DNA of 64,000 bases, taken from NCBI GenBank assembly GCA_030748635.1, contig JASMLP010000147.1:81268-145267 (forward strand). Direction: 5' to 3'. The notes beneath the pieces were generated by a model. The model had not been told where the DNA came from, ran no database searches, and was given only the letters and a program-made list of their open reading frames with translations. A program made the translations under genes and the position numbers. Of the stretch, positions 8,285 to 17,224 are shown piece by piece (the stretch's first letter is position 1; every line of letters starts with the position of its first letter). Origin of the DNA: Planctomycetota bacterium (GTDB taxonomy: Bacteria; Planctomycetota; JACQVV01; JASMLP01).

Positions 8285-11200
8285 GTGCCGGGTCCACAGA
8301 TTATCATGTACCGACGCTCCCTTGCCACGCTGGCCGGCAGCCTTTTTCTGGTCTTCACACTCGTTGTCGGCTACATCTATTACGGGATCCTGAAAAATCC
8401 CGAATGGCTGGGAGATCAGTTTCAGAAGCAGGTGACCCGCTATTTTCGCTCTCAGGTCGAGGTCCAGCAGGTTACTGCTGACCACGCCGGCGGCCTGGTA
8501 AGAATCCTCGGACTACGAGTTGCCGACCAGGATCGGCCCGATGCGATCCCTTTTATCGAAGTGGGTGAACTCCGGGTTCAACACACGGCCACCACGATCG
8601 ATGAAATCGACACCATCCATCTCATCAAGCCCCGGGTCCACATCGAAACCAACGAAGCTGGCGAATGGAACTTCTTGCGCCTCATGCGCTTTGATCAACC
8701 CGAAGCGGTTTCTCCAGGCCGTCTTCCCAAGATCTCCCTCTCCGGAGCCACGCTGCATGTATCTCACTCTTCCCTGTTACGAGAGGAAAAAGAGCATACG
8801 ATTCGCCGTTTCCACCTGAACATCACACCCAATCAGAAATCGAGAGACTACACCCTCCGCGGACGATTTCACGATACGCTCCTGGGTGAATGTCGATTCC
8901 ACGGTAACTGGAACCTGGATACCGGGCAGGTGAGAATCGAGCTCGTCTTCGGCGACATCTCGATCAGCGAAGATGCCGTGGACCAACTTCGCCCCGACCT
9001 CTCCCTCATCCTTTCGCGCATCGGCCCAAGATCTCGTGCCGAACTACGAGCCACACTGAACTACGACCCCCGCAAGACCCCTCAACTCAAAGTATCCACG
9101 AACCTGCACTTCTGGAGCGGATATGCACATTGGGGGCCCTTTTCTTTCGCCGAGATGAACGGCTCGGCGGAATATTCGGGAGGTATCGGAGGAGAACTCA
9201 CCATTGGTGACCTGGTAGGCCGAATCGGTCAAGCCCATGTTCGAATTCGAGGACGGGTTTCCGACGTGGGAAAAACCAACGGGTTCCACATCTCTTTTCG
9301 GGTCGATGAATCCGCCCCCGACAAGCTGATCCAAAACCTTTTCCCCGACCCTCTCCCCTTCAAACTACCTCACTTTGGCCCGAAGGAAACGCTACGAGTT
9401 GAGGGAACAGTCCAGCGCACTTCTTCCAAAAATGCGCCGGTCATCCTCGCAGTGAAATCCCGACGCATGAAGGGCGCGGGGGGATGGAACGGCCTGAAGA
9501 CACTTGTGGACCTGCAAGCCGAACTGGAAATCGAAGAAAACCGTACCACAGGGCAAGCCACCATGAACTGGCAGGGGTTTCAGATCGGCCTCGAAGGATC
9601 CCTCGATCGCATTCCCGACCGAGGGGTTGCCATCCAGGCCCACGCGCGGGGAATCGAGATGGGTCCACAACTGTACGACCTCCTCGCACCCCGAACAAAA
9701 AAAGTCTGGAATGAAATCAACCCCAGAGGCCCCATCGATCTGACCCTTGCCATCGACCCGCCTTCTCCAGACAAAAATGCCGTGGTCTCCCGAACACGCA
9801 TCGACATCCAGTTCCAGGGGATACAAGCCTATCTTCACGACACACCCTATGAACTCGAAGATATTCGAGGAACGCTTCAGGTTCGGTTTCCAGACATCAA
9901 AATCAAATCCATCACAGCGCGGCACGGAAACACCCGAATCCGAGCACCCAGCGGAACTTTTCGGTTTCACGGCCCTCATCTGGTACCCATCTCGCTCGAT
10001 GTCGAAGCCGACGATATCGACCTCGACGAAGAACTCTTTGCCGCTCTCAAAGACGAACCACGTCAGTTTATCCGCAAGTTTCGACTGTCAGGTGAAGCCG
10101 ACGGAGTCTTGAAAATAAGGCGCGACCGCCGAACCGGCAGAAAGCGCATCGTGATCCATGGCCAGTTGCGAGAAGTCGCTTTTCGCCACAAAAAATTTCC
10201 GTTTCCAATTCGAGACTGTAGCGGAACCGTCCTGATCACCGATGAAGAGGTTTCTGCCGCTGGACATCCTCTGGGATACATCAACCCCTCCCGAAGCCAA
10301 CAACCGATCTTGACCGTTCGCTCTGATTTAAAGATGCGGATGAACGAAGGCTCGGAAATCCAAGCTCGCATACACCTCCAACAAGACGAACTTCGAAGTC
10401 AGCCCGGCAAGGACGTCGACGATTCCCGATTTCTTCTGGATATCGACGCACGGGGAGTGAGAATGACCCAGGAATCGTTTGCGATTCTCTCTCCAAAGCT
10501 CGAAGAAATCGGTAAATTCGAAGCGCCAAACAACCTCTTTGACATGCGCATCGAGGTCTATCAGCCCTGGTCGGATCCCGCGCGAATCAACCTATCTCTC
10601 CATCCGCGCAACATTTCGATCCTCCCGACAGAGTTTCCGTATCCCATCGATTCTCTCGACGGAGAAATCCATTTTGATGAGACCGGAATCGGTTGGGCTC
10701 GACTACAAGGTCGGCACGGTCAGACACTTTTGACCATCACCAGTCCCAATCCATGGAAACGGGACCGGATTCTCAGTCGATCGGGGAAACCTATTACTCA
10801 AGCCCTCGATTTCTCCTTCGAAAATGTGACTCTCGACGAATCCTTTCGCCAAGCGCTTTCTCCGTCTCTTCAGAAAGACTGGGACCAGTGGTCTCCCACC
10901 GGGAAGATGGACCTCAATATCCGCCTGATTCGCGAACGTTCTCTACCTTTGGAAGATCCTTTTTTAGATCAACTCAACACTCTGGTTTCTCGAATCGGCG
11001 TCCTTCCGCTACCCAAAATTTCCTGGATTCGCCACGAACCGACTATCGACGCGTTTTGTCGGGATGTGAATATTCAGTACGAAGCGCTTCCCTATCCCCT
11101 CCAGAACATTCGGGGACGTGTCCATTTCGAAAACAACAACATCGATATACCGGAACTCCGAGGGCGTCACGAAGATGCCGAATGGGCTCTCGCCGGCGGC

Positions 11201-12598
11201 ATTCGACACATCGCGATGAACCCCCAGATCGAGGTCCATATTGCCGGACGAAAAGTTCCCCTGGATGACTCTTTCCGAAAAGCGCTGTCCGAATCCCAAC
11301 AAGCTCTCTGGGATCAAATTCAACCTCAGGGACATATCGACATCGACGCTCGAATCCAGAAAAGTCGATCGTCCTCCCTTTTAGCCACTCGAATTCAAGT
11401 CATACCCCATAAGGTCACAATCTGCGCAAGCGCATTTCCCTACCCCCTGACCTTGGAGTCGGGAAAGTTGGTTATCGGCCCCGGCACGACCCGATTAAAG
11501 GATCTTCGGGCCACCCACGGTTCCGCCGTTTTCGAAGGATCTCTCCAACTCGGACTCCACGAAAAAGGATCGAAAATCTCAGGTCAATGGACCGGCAAGA
11601 ACATCCCACTGGACAACACGCTCCGCCAAGCGGTCGAAAGCTACCGCCCTGGGCTCTGGGAGAAGTGGAAGCCTTCCGGAAGCCTGAAAACCGTTGAACT
11701 CTCCTTTGAAACATTCCTGTATCCCGACCGCCCCAATCACACAACTCTGGAGCACCTCCTGATCGTTCCCACCTCCCTCACGCTGGATGGGAACATTCCT
11801 CTCCGCGATTTCGAGGGAACCCTGACCGCTTCGGGGAGTCAGATGGGAAGCCTGACGAATATTCACGGACATTTTCTGAACGCTTCGTGGACACTGCGTG
11901 ACGACCTCTCGATCAAGAACGTCAAGGGCCAGTTCAAGCTTCTTGACGACAACTTATGGGTGGACAGATTCTATGGTGAGTTGGCCGATGGAACTCTCCG
12001 AGGACATGCCCAGATTCAAATACGAGGGGACAGTCCTTCCCGAGGTGAGGTCCGATTTCACAAGATCAACATCGCCAAACTTACCGAATCGTTCTTCCCC
12101 GAGGAAGAATCACGCCCCGCGCTTGCGGGAAAACTTGGAGGACGCATATCACTACGCGGTTTCCCCGAAAACCTGGACTCCCTCACAGGTAATGGTTGGA
12201 TCGAAGTCCAAGATGGACATTTATGGGAACTACCCATTTTCATCGGAATTTTCGACATCTTCAGCCTTCCCAGAAAATCGGCCTTCCATCATGGGGAGTT
12301 GGAGTTTACGCTAAGTAATCGATCGATCGATCTTCGAAATATCACCTTTGAATCCTCACCACTTAAAATCAACGGCGGAGGCGTCCTCGACCTGGAGGGA
12401 CAAACCGACCTCTACTTTGTCTCCACCCTTGCACCTCGGCTAGCGCCTCGAATTCCTGTACTCTCTGGAGTCTGGAAAGACCTGAAGAAAAATATCCTCC
12501 CACTTCACATTTCCGGGGACATACGAGACCCTTCAACGACCATCGTCCCCTTACGATTCGTACAGAAAAAAACTTCCCACAATAACGAGAAGGAATGA
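8285..12598 (+). CDS. Giant AsmA-like envelope protein
   Basis: 1437 aa, single N-terminal TM, beta-rich repeats, C-terminal LTGNGWIEVQDGHLWELPIFIGIFDIFSL...ISGDIRDPSTTIVPLRF typical of AsmA-like C-terminal regions. Alternative ATG at 8306. Confidence 0.75.
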   Translation: MPGPQIIMYRRSLATLAGSLFLVFTLVVGYIYYGILKNPEWLGDQFQKQVTRYFRSQVEVQQVTADHAGGLVRILGLRVADQDRPDAIPFIEVGELRVQHTATTIDEIDTIHLIKPRVHIETNEAGEWNFLRLMRFDQPEAVSPGRLPKISLSGATLHVSHSSLLREEKEHTIRRFHLNITPNQKSRDYTLRGRFHDTLLGECRFHGNWNLDTGQVRIELVFGDISISEDAVDQLRPDLSLILSRIGPRSRAELRATLNYDPRKTPQLKVSTNLHFWSGYAHWGPFSFAEMNGSAEYSGGIGGELTIGDLVGRIGQAHVRIRGRVSDVGKTNGFHISFRVDESAPDKLIQNLFPDPLPFKLPHFGPKETLRVEGTVQRTSSKNAPVILAVKSRRMKGAGGWNGLKTLVDLQAELEIEENRTTGQATMNWQGFQIGLEGSLDRIPDRGVAIQAHARGIEMGPQLYDLLAPRTKKVWNEINPRGPIDLTLAIDPPSPDKNAVVSRTRIDIQFQGIQAYLHDTPYELEDIRGTLQVRFPDIKIKSITARHGNTRIRAPSGTFRFHGPHLVPISLDVEADDIDLDEELFAALKDEPRQFIRKFRLSGEADGVLKIRRDRRTGRKRIVIHGQLREVAFRHKKFPFPIRDCSGTVLITDEEVSAAGHPLGYINPSRSQQPILTVRSDLKMRMNEGSEIQARIHLQQDELRSQPGKDVDDSRFLLDIDARGVRMTQESFAILSPKLEEIGKFEAPNNLFDMRIEVYQPWSDPARINLSLHPRNISILPTEFPYPIDSLDGEIHFDETGIGWARLQGRHGQTLLTITSPNPWKRDRILSRSGKPITQALDFSFENVTLDESFRQALSPSLQKDWDQWSPTGKMDLNIRLIRERSLPLEDPFLDQLNTLVSRIGVLPLPKISWIRHEPTIDAFCRDVNIQYEALPYPLQNIRGRVHFENNNIDIPELRGRHEDAEWALAGGIRHIAMNPQIEVHIAGRKVPLDDSFRKALSESQQALWDQIQPQGHIDIDARIQKSRSSSLLATRIQVIPHKVTICASAFPYPLTLESGKLVIGPGTTRLKDLRATHGSAVFEGSLQLGLHEKGSKISGQWTGKNIPLDNTLRQAVESYRPGLWEKWKPSGSLKTVELSFETFLYPDRPNHTTLEHLLIVPTSLTLDGNIPLRDFEGTLTASGSQMGSLTNIHGHFLNASWTLRDDLSIKNVKGQFKLLDDNLWVDRFYGELADGTLRGHAQIQIRGDSPSRGEVRFHKINIAKLTESFFPEEESRPALAGKLGGRISLRGFPENLDSLTGNGWIEVQDGHLWELPIFIGIFDIFSLPRKSAFHHGELEFTLSNRSIDLRNITFESSPLKINGGGVLDLEGQTDLYFVSTLAPRLAPRIPVLSGVWKDLKKNILPLHISGDIRDPSTTIVPLRFVQKKTSHNNEKE

Positions 12599-13461
12599 TG
12601 AGCCTGACAGTCACCTGTTCTTGTGGCAAGAAACTAAAAATCCCTGAATCCAAACTGGGCAAAAACCTCAAATGCCCCAGTTGCGGGGAACGACTCCCCC
12701 AACCGGAAGCGGAGAAAAGTCAGTCCCCAAAATCCTCTACGGTTCGATCCAAAACAGGGTCCTCTCCATCCCGTAGACGCAGCGCCGCCTCCTCTCGATC
12801 CAAGAAATCTGCGACTCCGGAAAAAGCATCTTCAGCCCGATCTCGTCGCAAGAGTCGAGTCACCAACAAATCGGAAGAAGCGAGCGAGACCCCCAACGCC
12901 CGCTCCGCAAAAACCAGTGGCCGTTTGCGAGAATCATCCTCCAAACGAGGCAAACCAACCACCGCCCCATCGAAGCGCATGACATCCAGTCGTCGCAGTT
13001 CTTCTGAAGCGGGAGAAAAACGGACCAGTTCGCGAGCTCCCCGCTCAAAGCGAACTCCGGCGGTTTCGGAACGAGGCCGCAGCGTCCTGGCCACGGCCGA
13101 GCCGGAAATGGGACTGCTATACACCGCGGCTCTCGGAGGAACCACCCTCCAGATTCTGACCTTTTTGGCCATCATCGGAGCCTGCTTTGCCGACCCCGAC
13201 CTCCTCTCCCCGGCGGGATTTTTAGTGGAGGACTCGAACCGCCTGATTCTGGTCGGCCTGTTCGGACTCTTCGCGTTAGTCTCCCTCTCCTCCTTCGCAT
13301 CTCTTTTCACCGTGTGGAAGAGCGCCAAGCGTAATTCTCGACAATCTCCTGCCGCCTCGATGTCCAGTTCGCCCCGTGCTGATCTCATGGAGGAACCAGA
13401 GGGTGAGTTTCCTTCGGCGAACGATGCAGAAGACAGTGACGTCGAAGACATCGACATCTGA
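12595..13461 (+). CDS. Zinc-ribbon protein with RS/K-rich disordered region and TM helices
   Basis: CSCGKKLKIPESKLGKNLKCPSCG zinc ribbon, long S/R/K linker, two TM segments. Start overlaps previous stop (ATGATGA). Confidence 0.75.
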   Translation: MMSLTVTCSCGKKLKIPESKLGKNLKCPSCGERLPQPEAEKSQSPKSSTVRSKTGSSPSRRRSAASSRSKKSATPEKASSARSRRKSRVTNKSEEASETPNARSAKTSGRLRESSSKRGKPTTAPSKRMTSSRRSSSEAGEKRTSSRAPRSKRTPAVSERGRSVLATAEPEMGLLYTAALGGTTLQILTFLAIIGACFADPDLLSPAGFLVEDSNRLILVGLFGLFALVSLSSFASLFTVWKSAKRNSRQSPAASMSSSPRADLMEEPEGEFPSANDAEDSDVEDIDI

Positions 13462-13503
13462 GAAACATCCCGGAGTGAACAGGACCAAGACTAGGAGCTA
13501 ACC

Positions 13504-15099
13504 GTGAAGATCAAATCGGAACGGAATGGATTCTCCTGGGTCGAAAAACTCCGCTTCCTGCTAACGACGCTGATTCGACCTTTCGTCGATTTTTATTTCA
13601 GCTCCGGGTTATCCAAATCCGCGAGCATGGCCTATCTCATTTCGGTCAACATCGTCGTACTGGTCTATCTTGTTTATCCTCTCGTAGGTGGACTGGGAAT
13701 CGGGCCATTCTCCAACTCCTCCGACGCAAAACGATTCATAGAACTGAACTTCCTCTGGCCCACCCCAAACCGAACCGTCATTCTGGAGGCGCCGCCGGGA
13801 TTTCCCCTTTCTCGAGGTGAGATTGTTTCCGAAAAGAAACTACAGGAAGCCAAAATCGAATTTCAGCACCAAGGCGGTTTCCTAACGGAAGGAGAACTCC
13901 AGAAACAAGAGTTCTCGGTAACCAAAAACCTGGGCCACATGACCACCGAAATACTCGGAGCTTTTCACGATGGTCCCAAACTTCCTGTTTACGGAGCGGT
14001 CCTTCTCATCGCATTCGCATACGCAGGCCTCATCGTCAGCGTCCGAACCACTCTCCTCGAGGTCCATAGTCCACTCGAAGTCATACCCATCAGCCATCGA
14101 CAAAATCAATTCCGAAGACTCCTTTATCGCCTTCCGGAATGGATCACTCTCAAATGGGTTGGAATCGTTTTTCTTTTTCTCCCTATACTCGGCGCTATCG
14201 TCTTGCTGGTTCTCTCCGCGCTTCAGGGAGTCATCGACGGAATCATCAAACCCTACGGCCCCTACGATACGATCAACACCACCATCCATTCCCTGATTTC
14301 AGTTTCCCTTTCCACAATCGTATTTTCCTTTATCTATACCCGGGTTGTTTCAGACCTCAAACTGGAGCACGCTCTCGCGGGCGCACTCTTGGCCAGTTTG
14401 CTCTGGCTGGGCGGTCGATGGCTACTCACCCAGTACATAACCGCCAACCTGGTCAGAAACTTACGGAATCTGGCTCTCGTGCCGATCCTCTTGACCTGGC
14501 TCTATTATCTGTGCGCTATTTTTCTCCTCGGCCTACATATCGCCCATACTCTCGAATACAAACACCTCTCGGGTACTGCCCGAGACTGGATTCTTCGCTG
14601 GATCGGTCGCCCACACCGATTTGCCGCCTTGACCGGCTGGGTCAAACTGGAATTTCTGTTACAGCTTGCCGAAAATCACCAAAAAGGAGATGGGACGCCT
14701 GGTCTTTTCGTTTCTCGAACCATGTACGGAGACCTGGCCGAAACCATCGCCAAGAAGATGCAACTCCCTCTCCCCATGGCCAAGGAATCCATCAACGAGT
14801 TAGTCACCGAAATGATCGATCGATCGATGGTACGAGTTACCAAAGAAGACAAAGGGCATCACGTCACCCTGATCACCCCACCCGAACAGATCGACCTCTC
14901 ACGCCTTTTAGACACCCGCCTGGATGAAATGAAAATGGTCCGTCAGGAAATGTTTGGACTTCCCGAAGCTCTTTTTCTGGCCAACCACTATTCATCCGGA
15001 ACGATTACCGGAGGCGGGACTCTGGCCCAATTACTCCAGGTTCGAAAGAGTGGCCTGGAAGAATCCCCGCCCCCTTCCTCCGAGATACCGAACTCGTGA
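13504..15099 (+). CDS. YihY/BrkB family membrane protein with C-terminal winged-helix-like region
   Basis: GTG start; VSVSLSTIVFSFIYTRVVSDLKLEHALAGALLASLLWLGGRWLLTQYI...PILLTWLYYLCAIFLLG is the YihY family signature. Confidence 0.8.
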   Translation: MKIKSERNGFSWVEKLRFLLTTLIRPFVDFYFSSGLSKSASMAYLISVNIVVLVYLVYPLVGGLGIGPFSNSSDAKRFIELNFLWPTPNRTVILEAPPGFPLSRGEIVSEKKLQEAKIEFQHQGGFLTEGELQKQEFSVTKNLGHMTTEILGAFHDGPKLPVYGAVLLIAFAYAGLIVSVRTTLLEVHSPLEVIPISHRQNQFRRLLYRLPEWITLKWVGIVFLFLPILGAIVLLVLSALQGVIDGIIKPYGPYDTINTTIHSLISVSLSTIVFSFIYTRVVSDLKLEHALAGALLASLLWLGGRWLLTQYITANLVRNLRNLALVPILLTWLYYLCAIFLLGLHIAHTLEYKHLSGTARDWILRWIGRPHRFAALTGWVKLEFLLQLAENHQKGDGTPGLFVSRTMYGDLAETIAKKMQLPLPMAKESINELVTEMIDRSMVRVTKEDKGHHVTLITPPEQIDLSRLLDTRLDEMKMVRQEMFGLPEALFLANHYSSGTITGGGTLAQLLQVRKSGLEESPPPSSEIPNS

Positions 15100-16907
15100 A
15101 CCGAGGCCAAGTGGTTCGCGCCATAGAGTCGGACGACAGGTGGCGCATCGTGGTCGAGGACCACTTCTGGATCTGTCCCTTCTGCGGAGATGCATCGGCC
15201 CGATATCGAAGCTCTCCCCGAGACATGGCCCCTGAAATTCTCAACCACCTCCAGCGAGAGTGTCCAAAATGGGATCGGGGAGACGGGACCATCTTAGAAT
15301 CCCAACACCTTCTTCTCGCCGCAGAATCCTTTCACATCCGTCACAAAATCTCCACCGATCCACTCTGGAGAATCGTCGATTCCCGAAAGGTCTGGTACTG
15401 CCCACATTGTGCTTTACCGACCCGCGGTCGCTTTTCTTCTTCAGGAGCAGCCGACTCTCAAACCATTCACCTCATCCGGGGTCACCTCGCGCAATGCACT
15501 CTTTGCCAGGAAGGCGTCCTTCAGCCCCCACTGCACCTTCAGGTTTCTTATCACATATGCAATGAACCCACCTGGAGGCATTTCACGCGAGATCGAGATT
15601 GGGTCTGCCCATTCTGCGCCCAAAAAACAGGTGTCCTCATCGACCCTGACCTGAACATCACCACAGCGATGGTAGAAAAAGCGGCGAAACATCTAGGCCG
15701 ATGTTTTGCCTACAAAAGGCCTGGAGCCATCCACTGCTCCCGAGAAGAACTCGAGACCACAGTACGCGCCGAGAACCAGCTTGTTACCTGGAAACCCAAG
15801 ATCGCGAAGCTGCTCCAAAATGACCCGGTTTGGTCTGTAACCATCGACGATGCCATATGGGTCTGCCCCTTCTGCCGTAACCGTATCAACCACATTCGCC
15901 TTACCAGTCCTCTGGTACGCCAAGAAACATGTCCTCAGCAAATAACCACCCATTTGATCAACCAGTGCCCCGCCTTTCGACAGCAGAAGTCACCCGCAAC
16001 CACCGAGGATGAACTCCGGCATTCGATCTCCAGCCAACACCTTTCCCAAAAGACGACAGCCCCTCTCCAAAATAGCGAGGAATTCAAGGAGGCCCAAAGC
16101 AGTACGCTTTTGACCACAATTTCTCAGGAGATCGAAAGCCTGAAAACCCTGGTTACAAATCAAGAGGGGATAGAAAAAAGCCTCGAAGAAGCTCGAAAAA
16201 AGCAACTTCAGATGCTTCCCGACCTTCCCCAGATCGAGGGATATCAATTCCTGGCCATCTACCGTCCATGCGACAAGGTAGGTGGAGATTTCTACGATTT
16301 TCTCGAAGTAGGCGAACAGAAAATCGGCATTTTGATCGGCGATGTCAGTGGACACGGCATGGATGCCGCCCTCGTGATGGGTATGACCAAGAAGCTTCTC
16401 AACATCTATGCGCGTAGACGGTCCAATCCAGCCGAGGTGCTCTCCATTGCCAACGAAGACATTCAAAACGACCTGGATCAAGCCACCTTCGTCACCACCT
16501 TCTATTCGATCCTCGACACAAAAAATCGTTCTCTTTCCATGGCCCGGGCCGGACACAACCCCCTGATCCTTTTCAATCCGAAGCGAAACCCCACCATCCA
16601 GACTCTTCAGCCTCCCGGCATGGCGCTGGGTATGACCGGGACCGCAAAGTTCGATCAAACCCTCGAACACATGACTCTCGATCTACAATCGGGAGATTGC
16701 CTTGTACAGTTCACCGACGGCTTGACCGAAGCGATGAATCACCGTCAAGAAGAGTTTGGACTTCCTCGACTTCTGGAGGTCATCCAGCGTTCGGGGACTC
16801 AAGAGCCGGAGTACCTCGCCTTCCAGATCGATCGAGCACTGGAGCGATTTGGAGCGCTCGAATCTTCCGATGACGACATCACCATTCTGATCTGTCAAGT
16901 CCAGTAA
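15096..16907 (+). CDS. SpoIIE-type PP2C phosphatase with four N-terminal C2HC-like putative zinc modules
   Basis: GTG start overlapping upstream TGA. Four W-x-C-P-[FH]-C...HL...C repeats, coiled coil, then YRPCDKVGGDFYDFLEV..GDVSGHGMDAALVM..ARAGHNPL..TDGLTEA..DDITILI. Confidence 0.88.
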   Translation: MNRGQVVRAIESDDRWRIVVEDHFWICPFCGDASARYRSSPRDMAPEILNHLQRECPKWDRGDGTILESQHLLLAAESFHIRHKISTDPLWRIVDSRKVWYCPHCALPTRGRFSSSGAADSQTIHLIRGHLAQCTLCQEGVLQPPLHLQVSYHICNEPTWRHFTRDRDWVCPFCAQKTGVLIDPDLNITTAMVEKAAKHLGRCFAYKRPGAIHCSREELETTVRAENQLVTWKPKIAKLLQNDPVWSVTIDDAIWVCPFCRNRINHIRLTSPLVRQETCPQQITTHLINQCPAFRQQKSPATTEDELRHSISSQHLSQKTTAPLQNSEEFKEAQSSTLLTTISQEIESLKTLVTNQEGIEKSLEEARKKQLQMLPDLPQIEGYQFLAIYRPCDKVGGDFYDFLEVGEQKIGILIGDVSGHGMDAALVMGMTKKLLNIYARRRSNPAEVLSIANEDIQNDLDQATFVTTFYSILDTKNRSLSMARAGHNPLILFNPKRNPTIQTLQPPGMALGMTGTAKFDQTLEHMTLDLQSGDCLVQFTDGLTEAMNHRQEEFGLPRLLEVIQRSGTQEPEYLAFQIDRALERFGALESSDDDITILICQVQ

Positions 16908-16920
16908 GAGGCTTCCTACG

Positions 16921-17184
16921 ATGCGTATCACCCGAACTCAGGTCAAAATCTACTTCCAAAAATCCTCGTCTGGAAAACAGTCGGCAGAACGAGCGCTCGA
17001 AAACGTCCGAAACCGCTATCCCAACGCCAAACTCGGTGGCCAAGATTATCTGAAAATTTCCTACATGGCGGGGAACACCGCCTTCAACCTCGAGGATGTC
17101 CTCTCTCTCATTCAGGAAGGAAATCCGCCGCTGGAGGATCTCCGAGAAATCGATCTCCGTTATCGTGTCAGAAACGTCCCCTGA
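16921..17184 (+). CDS. Small hypothetical protein (87 aa)
   Basis: 13 bp after the PP2C gene, co-directional, balanced composition. No family recognised. Confidence 0.6.
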   Translation: MRITRTQVKIYFQKSSSGKQSAERALENVRNRYPNAKLGGQDYLKISYMAGNTAFNLEDVLSLIQEGNPPLEDLREIDLRYRVRNVP

Positions 17185-17224
17185 TCCCTATCCTTCGGCT
17201 TTCTTTTCACTCCGATCACCGGAG

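Noticed and set aside
12318-12335. Short atcg tandem (also near 14814) as a regulatory repeat
   Set aside because: Lies within coding sequence and is expected from frequent TCG/ATC/CGA codons.
12720-13457. 245-aa ORF antisense to the zinc-ribbon gene
   Set aside because: Low-complexity mirror of the RS-rich sense strand; sense strand has zinc ribbon and coupled start.
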